This document shows, piece after piece, positions 25,477-34,247 of a stretch of 35,771 nt of DNA. Positions within the stretch are counted from its first letter, which is position 1. Every line of letters starts with the position of its first letter. Position numbers and translations under genes: made by a program. Source of the DNA: Eubacterium sp. TM05-53 (GTDB lineage: Bacteria > Bacillota_I > Bacilli_A > Erysipelotrichales > Erysipelotrichaceae); contig NZ_QSPK01000020.1 of NCBI RefSeq assembly GCF_003436425.1, positions 1 to 35,771 of the forward strand, written 5' to 3'. The notes beneath the pieces were generated by a model. That model worked only from the letters and a program-made list of their open reading frames with translations, did not search any database and was not told the origin of the DNA.

Positions 25477-25501
25477 CAAAAAAAAACAAATCGTGTATTA
25501 T
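25473..25501 (+). promoter_or_regulatory. tRNA-Gln promoter
   Basis: TTGTCA (25473-25478) and TATTAT (25496-25501) are 17 bp apart; TATAAT overlaps at 25499-25504. The tRNA begins 10-13 bases further. Confidence 0.65.
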
Positions 25502-25513
25502 AATTAGGCATAT

Positions 25514-25589
25514 TGGGGTATAGCCAAGCGGTAAGGCATCAGACTCTGAATCTGACATTTCCTTGGTTCGAATCCAAGTACCCCAGCCA
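25514..25589 (+). tRNA. tRNA-Gln (anticodon CUG)
   Basis: A complete cloverleaf of 76 bases: acceptor TGGGGTA/TACCCCA, D stem GCC/GGC, anticodon stem TCAGA/TCTGA with loop CTCTGAA (anticodon CTG, reads CAG), T stem CTTGG/CCAAG with TTCGAAT, discriminator G and encoded CCA. It is the only plus-strand gene between 19.9 and 35.8 kb. Anticodon CUG is the less common Gln isoacceptor; a UUG one is presumably elsewhere. Confidence 0.95.
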
Positions 25590-25597
25590 TGCCCATT

Positions 25598-25628
25598 ACA
25601 GAGAAGCAATTCTCTGTTTTTTTTTATA
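25598..25628 (+). terminator. tRNA-Gln terminator
   Basis: ACAGAGAA pairs with TTCTCTGT around a GCAA loop, followed by a long T-run. Confidence 0.8.
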
Positions 25629-25637
25629 CTTTTTCTT

Positions 25638-25780
25638 AGATTACCGACACAATATCGACATTTTTCTCTTGATTACCGACATTTTGATTGTATTACCGTC
25701 ATTATTTTGTCAGTAATGAATGATCAATTAAGCTATATGACTTAATTATCACCGAATTAAGTTGTTTGGCTTAATTAGAT
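25638..25780. repeat. Phased TGTCGGTAAT repeats and AATTAAG repeats
   Basis: On the minus strand TGTCGGTAAT occurs twice, TGACGGTAAT once and the partial TGTCGATATTG once, with starts 20, 21 and 11 bases apart; an inverted, one-mismatch copy (ATTACTGACA) follows nearby. Further toward ftsZ, CTTAATTA/AATTAAG recurs several times. The 231 bp between the tRNA and ftsZ hold no gene. The spacing near multiples of 10.5 bp suggests a protein binding along one DNA face, perhaps a pilus regulator. Confidence 0.5.
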
Positions 25781-25809
25781 AAAAAAAGAGAGCCTTTACT
25801 AAGCTCTCT
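25781..25809 (-). terminator. ftsZ terminator
   Basis: On the minus strand AGAGAGC pairs with GCTCTCT around a 9-nt loop, followed by seven Ts. Confidence 0.8.
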
Positions 25810-25820
25810 ATATGTGTCTA

Positions 25821-26930
25821 TTAACGATTGAAGAAGAAGTTAGGAATTTGTTCATCATCACTTGTGTTATTTTCAACACTAGTTACAACACCTGGGTTAA
25901 CAGGCGCTTGGATTTTTGGTTCTGTGAACAATGTATCATTCGCAACTTGTTTAATTACTGGTTCACTACGTCTTTTACGTTGTTTTTCTTTTGGTTCTTC
26001 AAATCCAGTAGCGATAACTGTAACGATGATCGCATCCCCTAATTGTTCGTTGATTGCGATACCGAAAATACAGTCAACATCTCCACCAGCTGCATCTTGA
26101 ATTACAGCTACAGCGTTTTGTGCATCAAATAAGCTAACTTTGTCACCACCAGTGATGTTTACGATAGCTGATTTAGCACCAGAGATTTGTGCTTCCAATA
26201 ATGGTGATTGGATAGCTTTTTCAGCAGCAGAGATAGCTTTGTCTTCTCCTTCTGCCATACCAATACCGATCAATGCACGACCTTGGTTTTGCATAACGCT
26301 ACGAACGTCCGCAAAGTCTAAGTTTACCAATGCTGGAACAGCAATCAAGTCAGAGATTGTTTGAACACCTTGACGTAATACGTTATCTGCAGCTTGGAAT
26401 GCTTCTTCAATTGGTTTACGACCAATCACATCTAATAAGTTGTCATTTGAAACGATAATTAATGAGTCAACATATTTTTTCAATTCTTCAATACCATCTT
26501 TGGCATTGTTTGCACGACGACGACCTTCAAAAGTGAATGGACGAGTTACAACGGCAACTGTTAAAGCACCTTCTTCTTTAGCAATCTTAGCGATTAATGG
26601 AGCAGCACCCGTACCAGTTCCACCACCCATACCAGCAGTGATAAATACCATGTCGCTTCCTTTTACAGATTCGCGAATTTCTCCTTCACTTTCTTCAGCA
26701 GCTTTACGTCCATATTCTGGATTTCCACCAGCACCTAAACCTTTAGTTGTTTCTTTTCCTAAAACGATTTTGTTATCGCAAGGAGAGTTTTTCATAACTT
26801 GTACATCTGTGTTGCAGATATAGAAATCAACACCCTTAACACCATCAGCAACCATGCGGTTAACAGCGTTGGATCCACCACCACCAACACCAAATACTTT
26901 AATATTTGCTACTTGATTAAATTCAGTCAT
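25821..26930 (-). CDS. ftsZ: Cell division GTPase FtsZ
   Basis: The 369-residue tubulin-like protein that polymerises into the division ring. It shows [13 protein letters not shown] (14-26), the tubulin signature [10 protein letters not shown] (about 102-111), the catalytic T7 loop NLDFADV and the C-terminal peptide [12 protein letters not shown] that binds FtsA and other membrane tethers. The linker before it is basic and variable. It follows ftsA by 20 bp with GAGAGG upstream, and ends the transcript at a strong terminator. Confidence 0.97.
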   Translation of the reverse strand: MTEFNQVANIKVFGVGGGGSNAVNRMVADGVKGVDFYICNTDVQVMKNSPCDNKIVLGKETTKGLGAGGNPEYGRKAAEESEGEIRESVKGSDMVFITAGMGGGTGTGAAPLIAKIAKEEGALTVAVVTRPFTFEGRRRANNAKDGIEELKKYVDSLIIVSNDNLLDVIGRKPIEEAFQAADNVLRQGVQTISDLIAVPALVNLDFADVRSVMQNQGRALIGIGMAEGEDKAISAAEKAIQSPLLEAQISGAKSAIVNITGGDKVSLFDAQNAVAVIQDAAGGDVDCIFGIAINEQLGDAIIVTVIATGFEEPKEKQRKRRSEPVIKQVANDTLFTEPKIQAPVNPGVVTSVENNTSDDEQIPNFFFNR

Positions 26931-26950
26931 ATAATATTTTCCTCTCTTTT

Positions 26951-28210
26951 TTATTCTTCATCTGCTAAAATAGCATTCTTTAACTTCTTCGTAAATCCAC
27001 CTTCACCAGTATGCGCCTTTTGATTAATAGAATCAATGCTCGCTTCTAATTCATTATTGTTTGCACTAATTCTGTCATCATGGTGAATACGGTTGATGTC
27101 TTGCCAAGCATAGGCCATACCTAAACCACACACAAATGCACCATCTCTTGCACCAATGGCTTGTTCTTGATAGATCATGGCACTCGCATTGAATGATTTA
27201 TCTAGATCCTTCAATACAGGAATATTACTTCCTTGTCCTGTGATCACATATCTTGATTTTCCTTGGCGAACAATTGGTAAACATGCATCATTTACAGCTG
27301 CAATCCATTGACGAATACGAGGTAAACAAGCCTTCGCAAGTTCATTTGCCGTAATCTCAACACGCATATCTTCTCTTTGTTCAATATAAACGATCACATC
27401 ACTGTTTTCATCTTCCTGACCTGAGAAAATATTCTGCAACAATCTGTAACATACATCATCACTTAACTTATATTTTCTTTGGATATCCTCAATGAACCAT
27501 AAGTATCCATAATCCAAAGTTGTACAAGTCATCAAACGACCTGTGCTAAATAAAGCTAAAGTAGAGTGATTCTGTTCCAAATCGATTTGGATCGTAACTC
27601 TTTCTGTACTCTGTGCTAAAGCAGCCGTTTCTTGACCAATCGCAAATGAATCTAAACATAGATCCAAAATTTCAAGATTTGCCTGTTCCACACAACGAGC
27701 ATACGAATAAATCGTTTCTTTATCAGCATATAATAGATCTACATCCATGATGAAATCTTCACATTCCTGATTTAATGGAAGCTTTTGACTCACTTGTCCA
27801 TTGACTTCATAAGTCACCTTATTCGCATTGACAAATTCTACATCTTCATTCAATCGTTTTTGAATGGCGTTTTTAAATCCTTGCTGAATATGGAACAAAC
27901 GAATATTTTTTGTACCATCTTCAATCTGAACACGCACCTTTTGTGAGCTACGCATTACATTTACACTAGGAACAGCCAATAAGACACGCTCAATTCGATA
28001 TCCTAAAGCTGCCTGTGCATTCGTTATAGCTTGACGAATGGCTGTAACAATAGCACTTTCATCGACAATCTTTTGATTTTTATCTACACCTGAACAAGCA
28101 ACTCTTTCTGTTCTTAAAACGTTGTAACGAGCTTCAAATATCTCTAAAACGATAAGACGAATCTCTTGATCAGCAATTTCGATAGCCGCATAAACTCTTT
28201 TCTTACTCAT
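26951..28210 (-). CDS. ftsA: FtsA-like cell division protein, divergent
   Basis: A 419-residue protein in the ftsA position. FtsA is an actin-like membrane tether for FtsZ. The C-terminal amphipathic helix ([16 protein letters not shown]) and the overall layout fit, including the SHS2-type insertion near 85-160. The nucleotide-binding motifs are degenerate: EIADQEIRL replaces the DIGT phosphate-1 loop, [13 protein letters not shown] replaces phosphate-2, and [10 protein letters not shown] stands for GGGAxLPG. ATP binding may be weak or lost. GGAGA precedes the ATG. Confidence 0.8.
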   Translation of the reverse strand: MSKKRVYAAIEIADQEIRLIVLEIFEARYNVLRTERVACSGVDKNQKIVDESAIVTAIRQAITNAQAALGYRIERVLLAVPSVNVMRSSQKVRVQIEDGTKNIRLFHIQQGFKNAIQKRLNEDVEFVNANKVTYEVNGQVSQKLPLNQECEDFIMDVDLLYADKETIYSYARCVEQANLEILDLCLDSFAIGQETAALAQSTERVTIQIDLEQNHSTLALFSTGRLMTCTTLDYGYLWFIEDIQRKYKLSDDVCYRLLQNIFSGQEDENSDVIVYIEQREDMRVEITANELAKACLPRIRQWIAAVNDACLPIVRQGKSRYVITGQGSNIPVLKDLDKSFNASAMIYQEQAIGARDGAFVCGLGMAYAWQDINRIHHDDRISANNNELEASIDSINQKAHTGEGGFTKKLKNAILADEE

Positions 28211-28240
28211 TCGACGTCTCCTTTTACATACTACTAATCA

Positions 28241-28249
28241 ATAATACCA
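28241..28249 (-). promoter_or_regulatory. Extended -10 before ftsA
   Basis: TGGTATTAT on the minus strand, 31 bases upstream of the ATG and downstream of the preceding terminator, so ftsA-ftsZ likely has its own promoter. The -35 is weak. Confidence 0.45.
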
Positions 28250-28299
28250 TATTTGAAATAAAAATAGAAGATTCTCTTTTTAAATTCAACAATGAAAAA

Positions 28300-28322
28300 A
28301 GGGCCAGCACAAGCCTACCCTT
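28300..28322 (-). terminator. Terminator after the 181-aa membrane protein
   Basis: On the minus strand AGGGTAGGC and GCTGGCCCT pair imperfectly (two wobbles, one mismatch), followed by TTTTTT. Confidence 0.55.
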
Positions 28323-28860
28323 CTAATTTTTCAAATGCCTTTTCCTTAAATCTTTTCTTGCACAAATAATAATCCACCAATAAAATAATCAATGAAAAAT
28401 CCACCTGCACAGGAAAGAACATCTTAAATAATATACATAAAATCAAAGATAAAACATCCAAATAGACAAAGTCACGAACCAAATCATAACGCTTAAGTGT
28501 TCGATACTTCGTACGCACATTGACCAATGAAAATACAAGTGCTGCACATCCAACAATGGCATCCACACTAAAGTTCACAACATAACTCGAAAACAAGACG
28601 GCCTTTAAAAAGAACAAAGTCAATGTCACACTCATCACAAGCATCACGTTACAAATCTTTAGCTTTTCATCATCACGAACCACCATTTTTTCGGCATGTT
28701 TTTTAAACGTAGAACTCTTCGAAAACTGACGATATAAACGATCCACTTTCTTATCAAAATCATCTTCTTTTTTTGAATTCACTAGATCAATCATCAATTC
28801 CTTTTTCGCATCGATTAAATCCGACTTTTCTATTCTTTGAATGATTACTTCTCTAGACAT
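28315..28860 (-). CDS. Membrane protein of unknown function, 181 aa
   Basis: The first 65 residues are charged and helical (IEKSDLIDAKKELMIDLVNS and a KKEDDFDKKVDRL stretch). Three to four hydrophobic segments follow at about 68-90, 97-113, 130-145 and 150-165, with a basic tail. No family is recognised. It overlaps the aminopeptidase gene by 16 bases, so it is probably translationally coupled, with no clear ribosome site. It lies directly before ftsA. Confidence 0.7.
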   Translation of the reverse strand: MSREVIIQRIEKSDLIDAKKELMIDLVNSKKEDDFDKKVDRLYRQFSKSSTFKKHAEKMVVRDDEKLKICNVMLVMSVTLTLFFLKAVLFSSYVVNFSVDAIVGCAALVFSLVNVRTKYRTLKRYDLVRDFVYLDVLSLILCILFKMFFPVQVDFSLIILLVDYYLCKKRFKEKAFEKLEG

Positions 28861-30167
28861 ACAGATTCAGCTTCTTCAATCTGCACATTTGTTTCATAGA
28901 ATTCCTTCAATGCGACAATCGCATATTCAGTATCCTTAACACCTGCAGTTTCAAAACTAGAATGCATCGCAAGCTGAGCCAAACCAAAGTCTACCGCATG
29001 AACACTTACCTGCGTATTGGATAAGTTACCCAAAGTAGAACCACCCGCTACATCACTACGATTCGCAAAGCTTTGTACTGGCACATTCACATTCTGACAT
29101 ACACCTGTAAATAAGGCACGACTAAATGCATCTGTTGTATATTTCTGGTTTGCACTTTCCTTAATGACAATACCACCATTCATTGTGACAAAGTTTACGG
29201 CATCTGTCTTTTCTGCATGATTTGGATGTAGCGCATGCGCATTATCACAACTTACCAAGAAAGTCTTCGCGATAGCCTGATAATATTCATCCTCTGTTTT
29301 TCCTAAACCACTATTGATACGGTGCAATACATCTTTCAAGAAAGTAGACATTGCTCCCTGTTTTGTGTTTGAGCCCACTTCTTCATTATCGAAGCAACAA
29401 TATACATTGACACTCTTTTCATTTTCAGCCTCAATAAATGCCTTTAATGAAACGAATGCACATTGTAAGTCATCCAATTTAGGACTTGAAACAAATTCAT
29501 TTTCCAATCCCCAAACTAAACCTTTTTGACGATTCACTAAGAATAAGTCTTTACCTAAGATATCCTCAGCCTTAACGCCCAATTCATCCGCAACCATCTT
29601 GTCAAAAGCACCCTTCTTAAGAGCTCCACAAGAGAACATTGGACACAAATCAATCTGACGATTATATTTATAACCATTGTTGACTTCACGATTGAAGTGG
29701 ATAGCCACATTTGGGATCATTAAAATATCTTTGTCGATATATAATAATTTAGATTCAATCTTAGAACCATTACGAACGAGTACACGACCCGCAACCGTTA
29801 ATGGACGATCAAACCAAGTGTTGTCGATCATACCACCATATGCTTCCACGTCTAAACGCAAATATTCATTTGGACCCGCAAGCTCAGGCACATTTTTAAC
29901 TTTGTATGTAGGTGAATCCGAGTGACTTGCACACATTTGGAAATGATAAGAATCCAAATCATTCCCTACCTTAAACGCAATTAAACTTGAGTGGTTACGA
30001 ATTGTATAATATTTTCCACCCGCTTTAACATCCCAAGCACGAGACTCAGGAAGATACGTGAATCCAGCCTCTTCTAAATATGTACGAATCGTTTTAATAG
30101 AATGAAACATACTAGGACTTGATTCAATAAATTGAATTAATTCATTTGAAATTTCGATTGTATTCAT
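28845..30167 (-). CDS. M18 family aminopeptidase
   Basis: A 440-residue zinc aminopeptidase, usually a large cytosolic oligomer cleaving acidic or neutral N-terminal residues. Metal and catalytic motifs are seen as CASHSDSPTYKVK (about 80), CFDNEEVGSNT (about 255-265), SCDNAHALHPNH (about 312) and HSSFETAG near the C-terminus. It matches the DnpEP/ApeB group. ATG 30167 is preceded by GAGGAGATG, spaced about 12 bases. It heads a two-gene unit with the membrane protein. Confidence 0.9.
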   Translation of the reverse strand: MNTIEISNELIQFIESSPSMFHSIKTIRTYLEEAGFTYLPESRAWDVKAGGKYYTIRNHSSLIAFKVGNDLDSYHFQMCASHSDSPTYKVKNVPELAGPNEYLRLDVEAYGGMIDNTWFDRPLTVAGRVLVRNGSKIESKLLYIDKDILMIPNVAIHFNREVNNGYKYNRQIDLCPMFSCGALKKGAFDKMVADELGVKAEDILGKDLFLVNRQKGLVWGLENEFVSSPKLDDLQCAFVSLKAFIEAENEKSVNVYCCFDNEEVGSNTKQGAMSTFLKDVLHRINSGLGKTEDEYYQAIAKTFLVSCDNAHALHPNHAEKTDAVNFVTMNGGIVIKESANQKYTTDAFSRALFTGVCQNVNVPVQSFANRSDVAGGSTLGNLSNTQVSVHAVDFGLAQLAMHSSFETAGVKDTEYAIVALKEFYETNVQIEEAESVCLEK

Positions 30168-30201
30168 GATTAAACATCTCCTCGACTATAATTATCCACA
30201 A

Positions 30202-30234
30202 ATAAGAAGAAAAGGCAAAATTAATTTTTTGCCT
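30202..30234 (-). terminator. Permease terminator
   Basis: AGGCAAAA and TTTTGCCT form a perfect 8-bp stem around TTAATT, with a T-rich tail on the minus strand. The permease stop codon lies in the loop. Confidence 0.65.
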
Positions 30235-31639
30235 CTTTTTTCTTGATTGCTGGTAAAATCAATCCTAAAGCTGTTAATACAACTGGAGTGATAATATTTA
30301 AGAATGTAGTATACATATCCCCTGCTTTATACATACCAAGTAAGCAGCAAGCAGCCGTTAACACAAAGCACCAAGCACCAAATACAATCGCAACTGTGTT
30401 GTTGTTCACAAATTTATAGTCACGGTGGAAAAGATCTGTTTTCTTACGCAACATAACATAAGCGAAGAATACCCACAAGTAACGCATTGGCATTGTCACT
30501 GAGTTTAACTGAGTCAACTGACGAAGTACTGTATCTGCATTTGGAACTAAAGCCTGAGCCAAGATGATTGCACCGGCAAGAATATCAACCATGATAATAC
30601 CATTTGAATATGCACCTGCATCATTCTTGTGCAATAACTTAGTTGGAATATATTGACGAGCATCTTCGTTGTCTAATAACATTCGCAAAGGAGCATCAAT
30701 ACTAATAACTAATGTAGAGAATTGTCCAATACAGTTACAAGCTGCATAAACGATCATCAATACGTTACCCATACCATAGTATTCACCTAATCTTTGGAAT
30801 GCCCAATACGAACCATTCGCATTGTATGAGTCAAAGTTTGCATCGATTACAGCTGGATCAAACATCATACCCATCGCAATTGTACCAAAGATAGCACAGA
30901 TGATAACCATGATAGCTGCAAAAATCATACTCTTAGGAAATCCTCTACTAGGATCTTCAACTTTATTTACATAAGGTGAAATCTTTTCACATCCACCAAC
31001 CGCAAATACTAAGATTGATAATGAACTGAAATATTTCCAGTCAAAAGTTGGAATCAAGTTTTTGAAACTGAAATCCATAGCTAAGTATCCACCATTTGGA
31101 TTGATAGCTGGAGCCGCAAACATCATTAGAATATAAAGAATACTCATAACGAACATACTAGAACCAGCGATTGTAGCCATTTTCTTCAATGGGTTTAAAC
31201 CACGACTTGCGACATAACTAAATAGTAATAAAACAGCTAAAGTCGCAAACTGTACAGCTTTTGTGTTAAAAGATGCATAAGTTTCTGAGTTTTGGAAAAT
31301 CATCCAGCTTAACGCTTTCAAACCACCAGAACCCTTAGAAGCAATGTACGTAATGTGACATGCCCAATACGTCCAACCAGCATAGTATGCTGCCTTAGGA
31401 CCTGTTGTTTCGTGAATCCAAGAACTTACACCTCCACCTGAATTTTTGAATGCAGAACCAAGTTCACCTACCATTAATGCATAAGGAACGAAGTACAACG
31501 CAAACATCAAAATCCAAGAAAAGATAACTTGAATTCCGTTGAAGTACATAAATCCGTTTAATACGTTTCCAAAACCCCATAGAGTTGAAAAACACATAAA
31601 CGCAAGTGTGTACCACTTCATTTTTTGTGAATCATTCAT
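30221..31639 (-). CDS. APC-family amino acid permease
   Basis: A 472-residue inner-membrane transporter with about twelve hydrophobic segments. The first helix carries STLWGFGNVLNG, the unwound-helix region of the APC fold, and GGGVSSWIHETTGPKAAYYAG follows helix 2, as in the GadC/YjeM group of glutamate or amino acid exchangers. The substrate cannot be set from sequence. ATG 31639 has GGAGAG six bases upstream; the longer frame starting at 31684 runs into the promoter. It stands as a single-gene unit between the PBP and the aminopeptidase. Confidence 0.85.
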   Translation of the reverse strand: MNDSQKMKWYTLAFMCFSTLWGFGNVLNGFMYFNGIQVIFSWILMFALYFVPYALMVGELGSAFKNSGGGVSSWIHETTGPKAAYYAGWTYWACHITYIASKGSGGLKALSWMIFQNSETYASFNTKAVQFATLAVLLLFSYVASRGLNPLKKMATIAGSSMFVMSILYILMMFAAPAINPNGGYLAMDFSFKNLIPTFDWKYFSSLSILVFAVGGCEKISPYVNKVEDPSRGFPKSMIFAAIMVIICAIFGTIAMGMMFDPAVIDANFDSYNANGSYWAFQRLGEYYGMGNVLMIVYAACNCIGQFSTLVISIDAPLRMLLDNEDARQYIPTKLLHKNDAGAYSNGIIMVDILAGAIILAQALVPNADTVLRQLTQLNSVTMPMRYLWVFFAYVMLRKKTDLFHRDYKFVNNNTVAIVFGAWCFVLTAACCLLGMYKAGDMYTTFLNIITPVVLTALGLILPAIKKKEAKN

Positions 31640-31668
31640 TTTACTCTCTCCTCTTTCACTCATAATTA

Positions 31669-31698
31669 ATTTTACCCAACCCAAATGACATTTGTCAA
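31669..31698 (-). promoter_or_regulatory. Permease promoter with inverted repeat at the -35
   Basis: On the minus strand TTGACA (31693-31698) and TAAAAT (31669-31674) are 18 bp apart. TGACA/TGTCA arms, two bases apart, overlap the -35 and could be an operator. Confidence 0.6.
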
Positions 31699-31734
31699 CT
31701 TGAAAACCAAATTCACCATTTTTTGTATGCCAAA

Positions 31735-31756
31735 GAAAAAAGAGCTTTCGCTCTTT
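31735..31756 (-). terminator. Terminator of the mraZ-rsmH-ftsL-PBP unit
   Basis: On the minus strand AAAGAGC and GCTCTTT pair around a GAAA loop, followed by TTTC. It starts at the PBP stop codon. Confidence 0.8.
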
Positions 31757-33948
31757 TACTCTAAATTTACCTCAATTTTTGTGTCCGTAGAAATCGTTGT
31801 CCCCTCTTCTACATTTTGACTTGTTACCTTACCATAACCACTCGTCTTAATACTAATGCCCGTAAGTTGCCAGAAAACCGTTAAATCCTTCCTTGTCCAA
31901 CCCGACATATTTGGCATTGTAATCTTATTTCCATTGGTCAACACAAAGACACGATCATTCGAATTGATTGTTACCGATGCATCAGGATATTGTTCAATCA
32001 CACTTGAACCATCCCCAATCACTTCTAAATGTACCTTTTTATCTTTCATCTTCTCATGCGCATAATCAATCGTATGATTCACTAAACTAGGCATTTCATA
32101 ACTTTCCCAAGCCTCATACGCTTCTTGTGTATCATTTGTTGGTGTTGTTGAAATACCACATGTCTGCAACGTATCCCGCACAATCTTTTTAAAGGGTTCT
32201 GCCGAATACGATGTAATGTTTGGCGAAACCAAGCCATAATACACCATAATCTTTGGATCATTGGCTGGCGCTGCCGCCATAATACTTGAAGTATGATAAT
32301 CCGAATCATACTTACCCAAATCCGTATTATAGATCTGACCTGTACCTGTTTTCATCAAAAGATCCACACCATCCACTTTAAAGCGCGCACCACTCGCCCC
32401 ATCATCTGTAACATGCGACATCAATTCCTGCACTTCTTTAGCCGTTGTACTAGTAATCGGTGTACCCACAGCTTTTTTCTTATACTTCTTCTCCACTTTA
32501 CCCGTATCACTATCCACAATCGAATTAATCACATACGGACGTACCATCGTACCATCATTAAAAATAGCTGTATAGGCTTGGCACAACTGCAACACCGTAA
32601 TTGAACTCGCCTGTCCAAATCCAGTCGATAAGTAATCTGTAGGAAGGCCAATATTTTTAACCCCCAAAGACTGATCCACATAGGGCGTATCCACTTTTTG
32701 AAAGAAGCCAAACGCATCCAAATACTTACTGTATTGCGAATAATTAATATAATTAGCCAATAACTCACAAATGGCTACGTTACTCGAATACGCTAAACCT
32801 TGATCAAACGAAATCGTACCAAAGTTTTCATCCAAGGCATCCGCAATATATGGATATGGTGAATTGGTTCCAATAGGCAAACGCGTAATCTTACCTGTAT
32901 TTACATCGTAATCATACCAGAATTGATATGACACATACGTTTTATTATATGGATACACATTGGTATCGATGGCTGTCGCATACGTAAATGGTTTCATAAC
33001 AGATCCAGGCTCATACGTACTAGTGCTAATCGCATCTTGATAGCTTGGAATTTCCTTATGTTCATTTTGATCAAACGTAGGATAACTTGCCCAAGCCAAG
33101 ACTTTACCCGTATCCACTTCCATCACAATGCACCATGCCGATTTGGCATTCTCATTTTCCATAGTCGAGCGCAATTGCGTTTCTACGGTTGACTGCAATT
33201 CCGAATCTAAAGTCAAAACGACATCCTTACCATTCTTCGCTTGTTCAATCACTTTTGTCGTACCCGGAAGCTTCGATCCATCCACTGTCTGTTGATATTG
33301 TTCTTTTCCGTTTTTTCCCTTTAATAACGCATTTAAAGAAAGCTCTAAACCTAGCTTACCCTCAATCGATTGTTTATCTTCATCATACGCCGCAAACCCA
33401 ATTAAATTTGAAGAATATGGCGTAGCCGGATAATAACGAGATACCGCATCAATAAAGCCAATACCAGGAATCTTTAATTTTTTGATTTCTTTCATCAACG
33501 ACTTTTTAATACGCTTCGTCCCCGAACCAAGTTCGGTCTGTGACTTACCCGCCTTTTTAGCCGACTTCATGATTTTAACTAACGCCTTCTCATTGACTTC
33601 ATCCCCTAAAACACTCTTTAGTTTTTTAGCTGTTGATGAAATATTCTTGACATAATTGGGATTTCCATTGACATCCACAACCCCCTTATCCAAATAAGCC
33701 ACGACTGTGTAGGCCTGTGTTTGTTGGGCAATCACCGTATGATTTCGATCATAGATCGTTCCACGCTTGGCTGTGACTGTTTTTTCAACAATACTTGACG
33801 CAATTCTTTCGTCCAATGCATTTTTTTGGGACCATAAATGTTTATGGCTCACCATAGTGAAAAGAACATTAGCTACTACTAATGTTCCAATTAATGTCAT
33901 TCGACTAATCATTTTTAACAGTTCTCTATTACTTTTTCGAACTGACAT
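31756..33948 (-). CDS. Class B penicillin-binding protein with PASTA domains
   Basis: A 730-residue membrane-anchored peptidoglycan transpeptidase for septal wall synthesis, in the ftsI/pbpB position. One membrane segment (about 15-33), a dimerisation domain (60-230) and a transpeptidase domain are followed by two C-terminal PASTA domains (about 610-730). Active-site motifs: SVMK with Ser316 and Lys319, SSN in YSSNVAICE, and KTGTGQ. The PASTA domains resemble those of PBP2x and SpoVD. A start near GGAGTGGTG is supported. It follows ftsL by 18 bp. Confidence 0.93.
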   Translation of the reverse strand: MSVRKSNRELLKMISRMTLIGTLVVANVLFTMVSHKHLWSQKNALDERIASSIVEKTVTAKRGTIYDRNHTVIAQQTQAYTVVAYLDKGVVDVNGNPNYVKNISSTAKKLKSVLGDEVNEKALVKIMKSAKKAGKSQTELGSGTKRIKKSLMKEIKKLKIPGIGFIDAVSRYYPATPYSSNLIGFAAYDEDKQSIEGKLGLELSLNALLKGKNGKEQYQQTVDGSKLPGTTKVIEQAKNGKDVVLTLDSELQSTVETQLRSTMENENAKSAWCIVMEVDTGKVLAWASYPTFDQNEHKEIPSYQDAISTSTYEPGSVMKPFTYATAIDTNVYPYNKTYVSYQFWYDYDVNTGKITRLPIGTNSPYPYIADALDENFGTISFDQGLAYSSNVAICELLANYINYSQYSKYLDAFGFFQKVDTPYVDQSLGVKNIGLPTDYLSTGFGQASSITVLQLCQAYTAIFNDGTMVRPYVINSIVDSDTGKVEKKYKKKAVGTPITSTTAKEVQELMSHVTDDGASGARFKVDGVDLLMKTGTGQIYNTDLGKYDSDYHTSSIMAAAPANDPKIMVYYGLVSPNITSYSAEPFKKIVRDTLQTCGISTTPTNDTQEAYEAWESYEMPSLVNHTIDYAHEKMKDKKVHLEVIGDGSSVIEQYPDASVTINSNDRVFVLTNGNKITMPNMSGWTRKDLTVFWQLTGISIKTSGYGKVTSQNVEEGTTISTDTKIEVNLE

Positions 33949-33966
33949 TATACATCACCACTCCAT

Positions 33967-34242
33967 CTAGTCATTCATTACATATATATTATTTTCATTA
34001 TCAGAGACCTGATTGTCAAGCATTCCTAACAGTCTGCCCTTTTCCTGTAATGTATTGACTTCATTTTGGAGCTCTTCAACAGTTTGTTCTTTCTGCGCAA
34101 TTTCATCACTCAATTGTGACTCTTCTACAGAAAGCGAAATGTTCATTGAATTTACATATGTTTTTGATACGAAGTAGAAGACCGCAGACAACACAAATAA
34201 AGTTAAAACAAGTACCCTTGTTAATCTAAAACTTCTCTGCAT
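33967..34242 (-). CDS. ftsL: FtsL-like division protein
   Basis: A 91-residue bitopic protein with one membrane segment (about 9-27) and a coiled coil (about 35-70, EESQLSDEIAQKEQTVEELQ). It lies between rsmH and the PBP, where ftsL is found in Bacillota; FtsL joins DivIB/DivIC at the septum. Sequence alone is weak evidence, as FtsL proteins diverge quickly. ATGs at 34251, 34248 and 34242 are in frame; 34242 is preferred because AAAGG is spaced nine bases from it, while the first overlaps rsmH's stop by ATGA. Confidence 0.8.
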   Translation of the reverse strand: MQRSFRLTRVLVLTLFVLSAVFYFVSKTYVNSMNISLSVEESQLSDEIAQKEQTVEELQNEVNTLQEKGRLLGMLDNQVSDNENNIYVMND

Positions 34243-34247
34243 ATGCA

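Noticed and set aside
25358..25609. Minus frame of 83 codons opposite the tRNA
   Set aside because: It is the antisense reading of the tRNA-Gln (WIRTKEMSDSESDALPLGY), a known annotation artefact.
26440..26823. 127-codon plus frame inside ftsZ
   Set aside because: It is a shadow of the highly conserved ftsZ reading frame.
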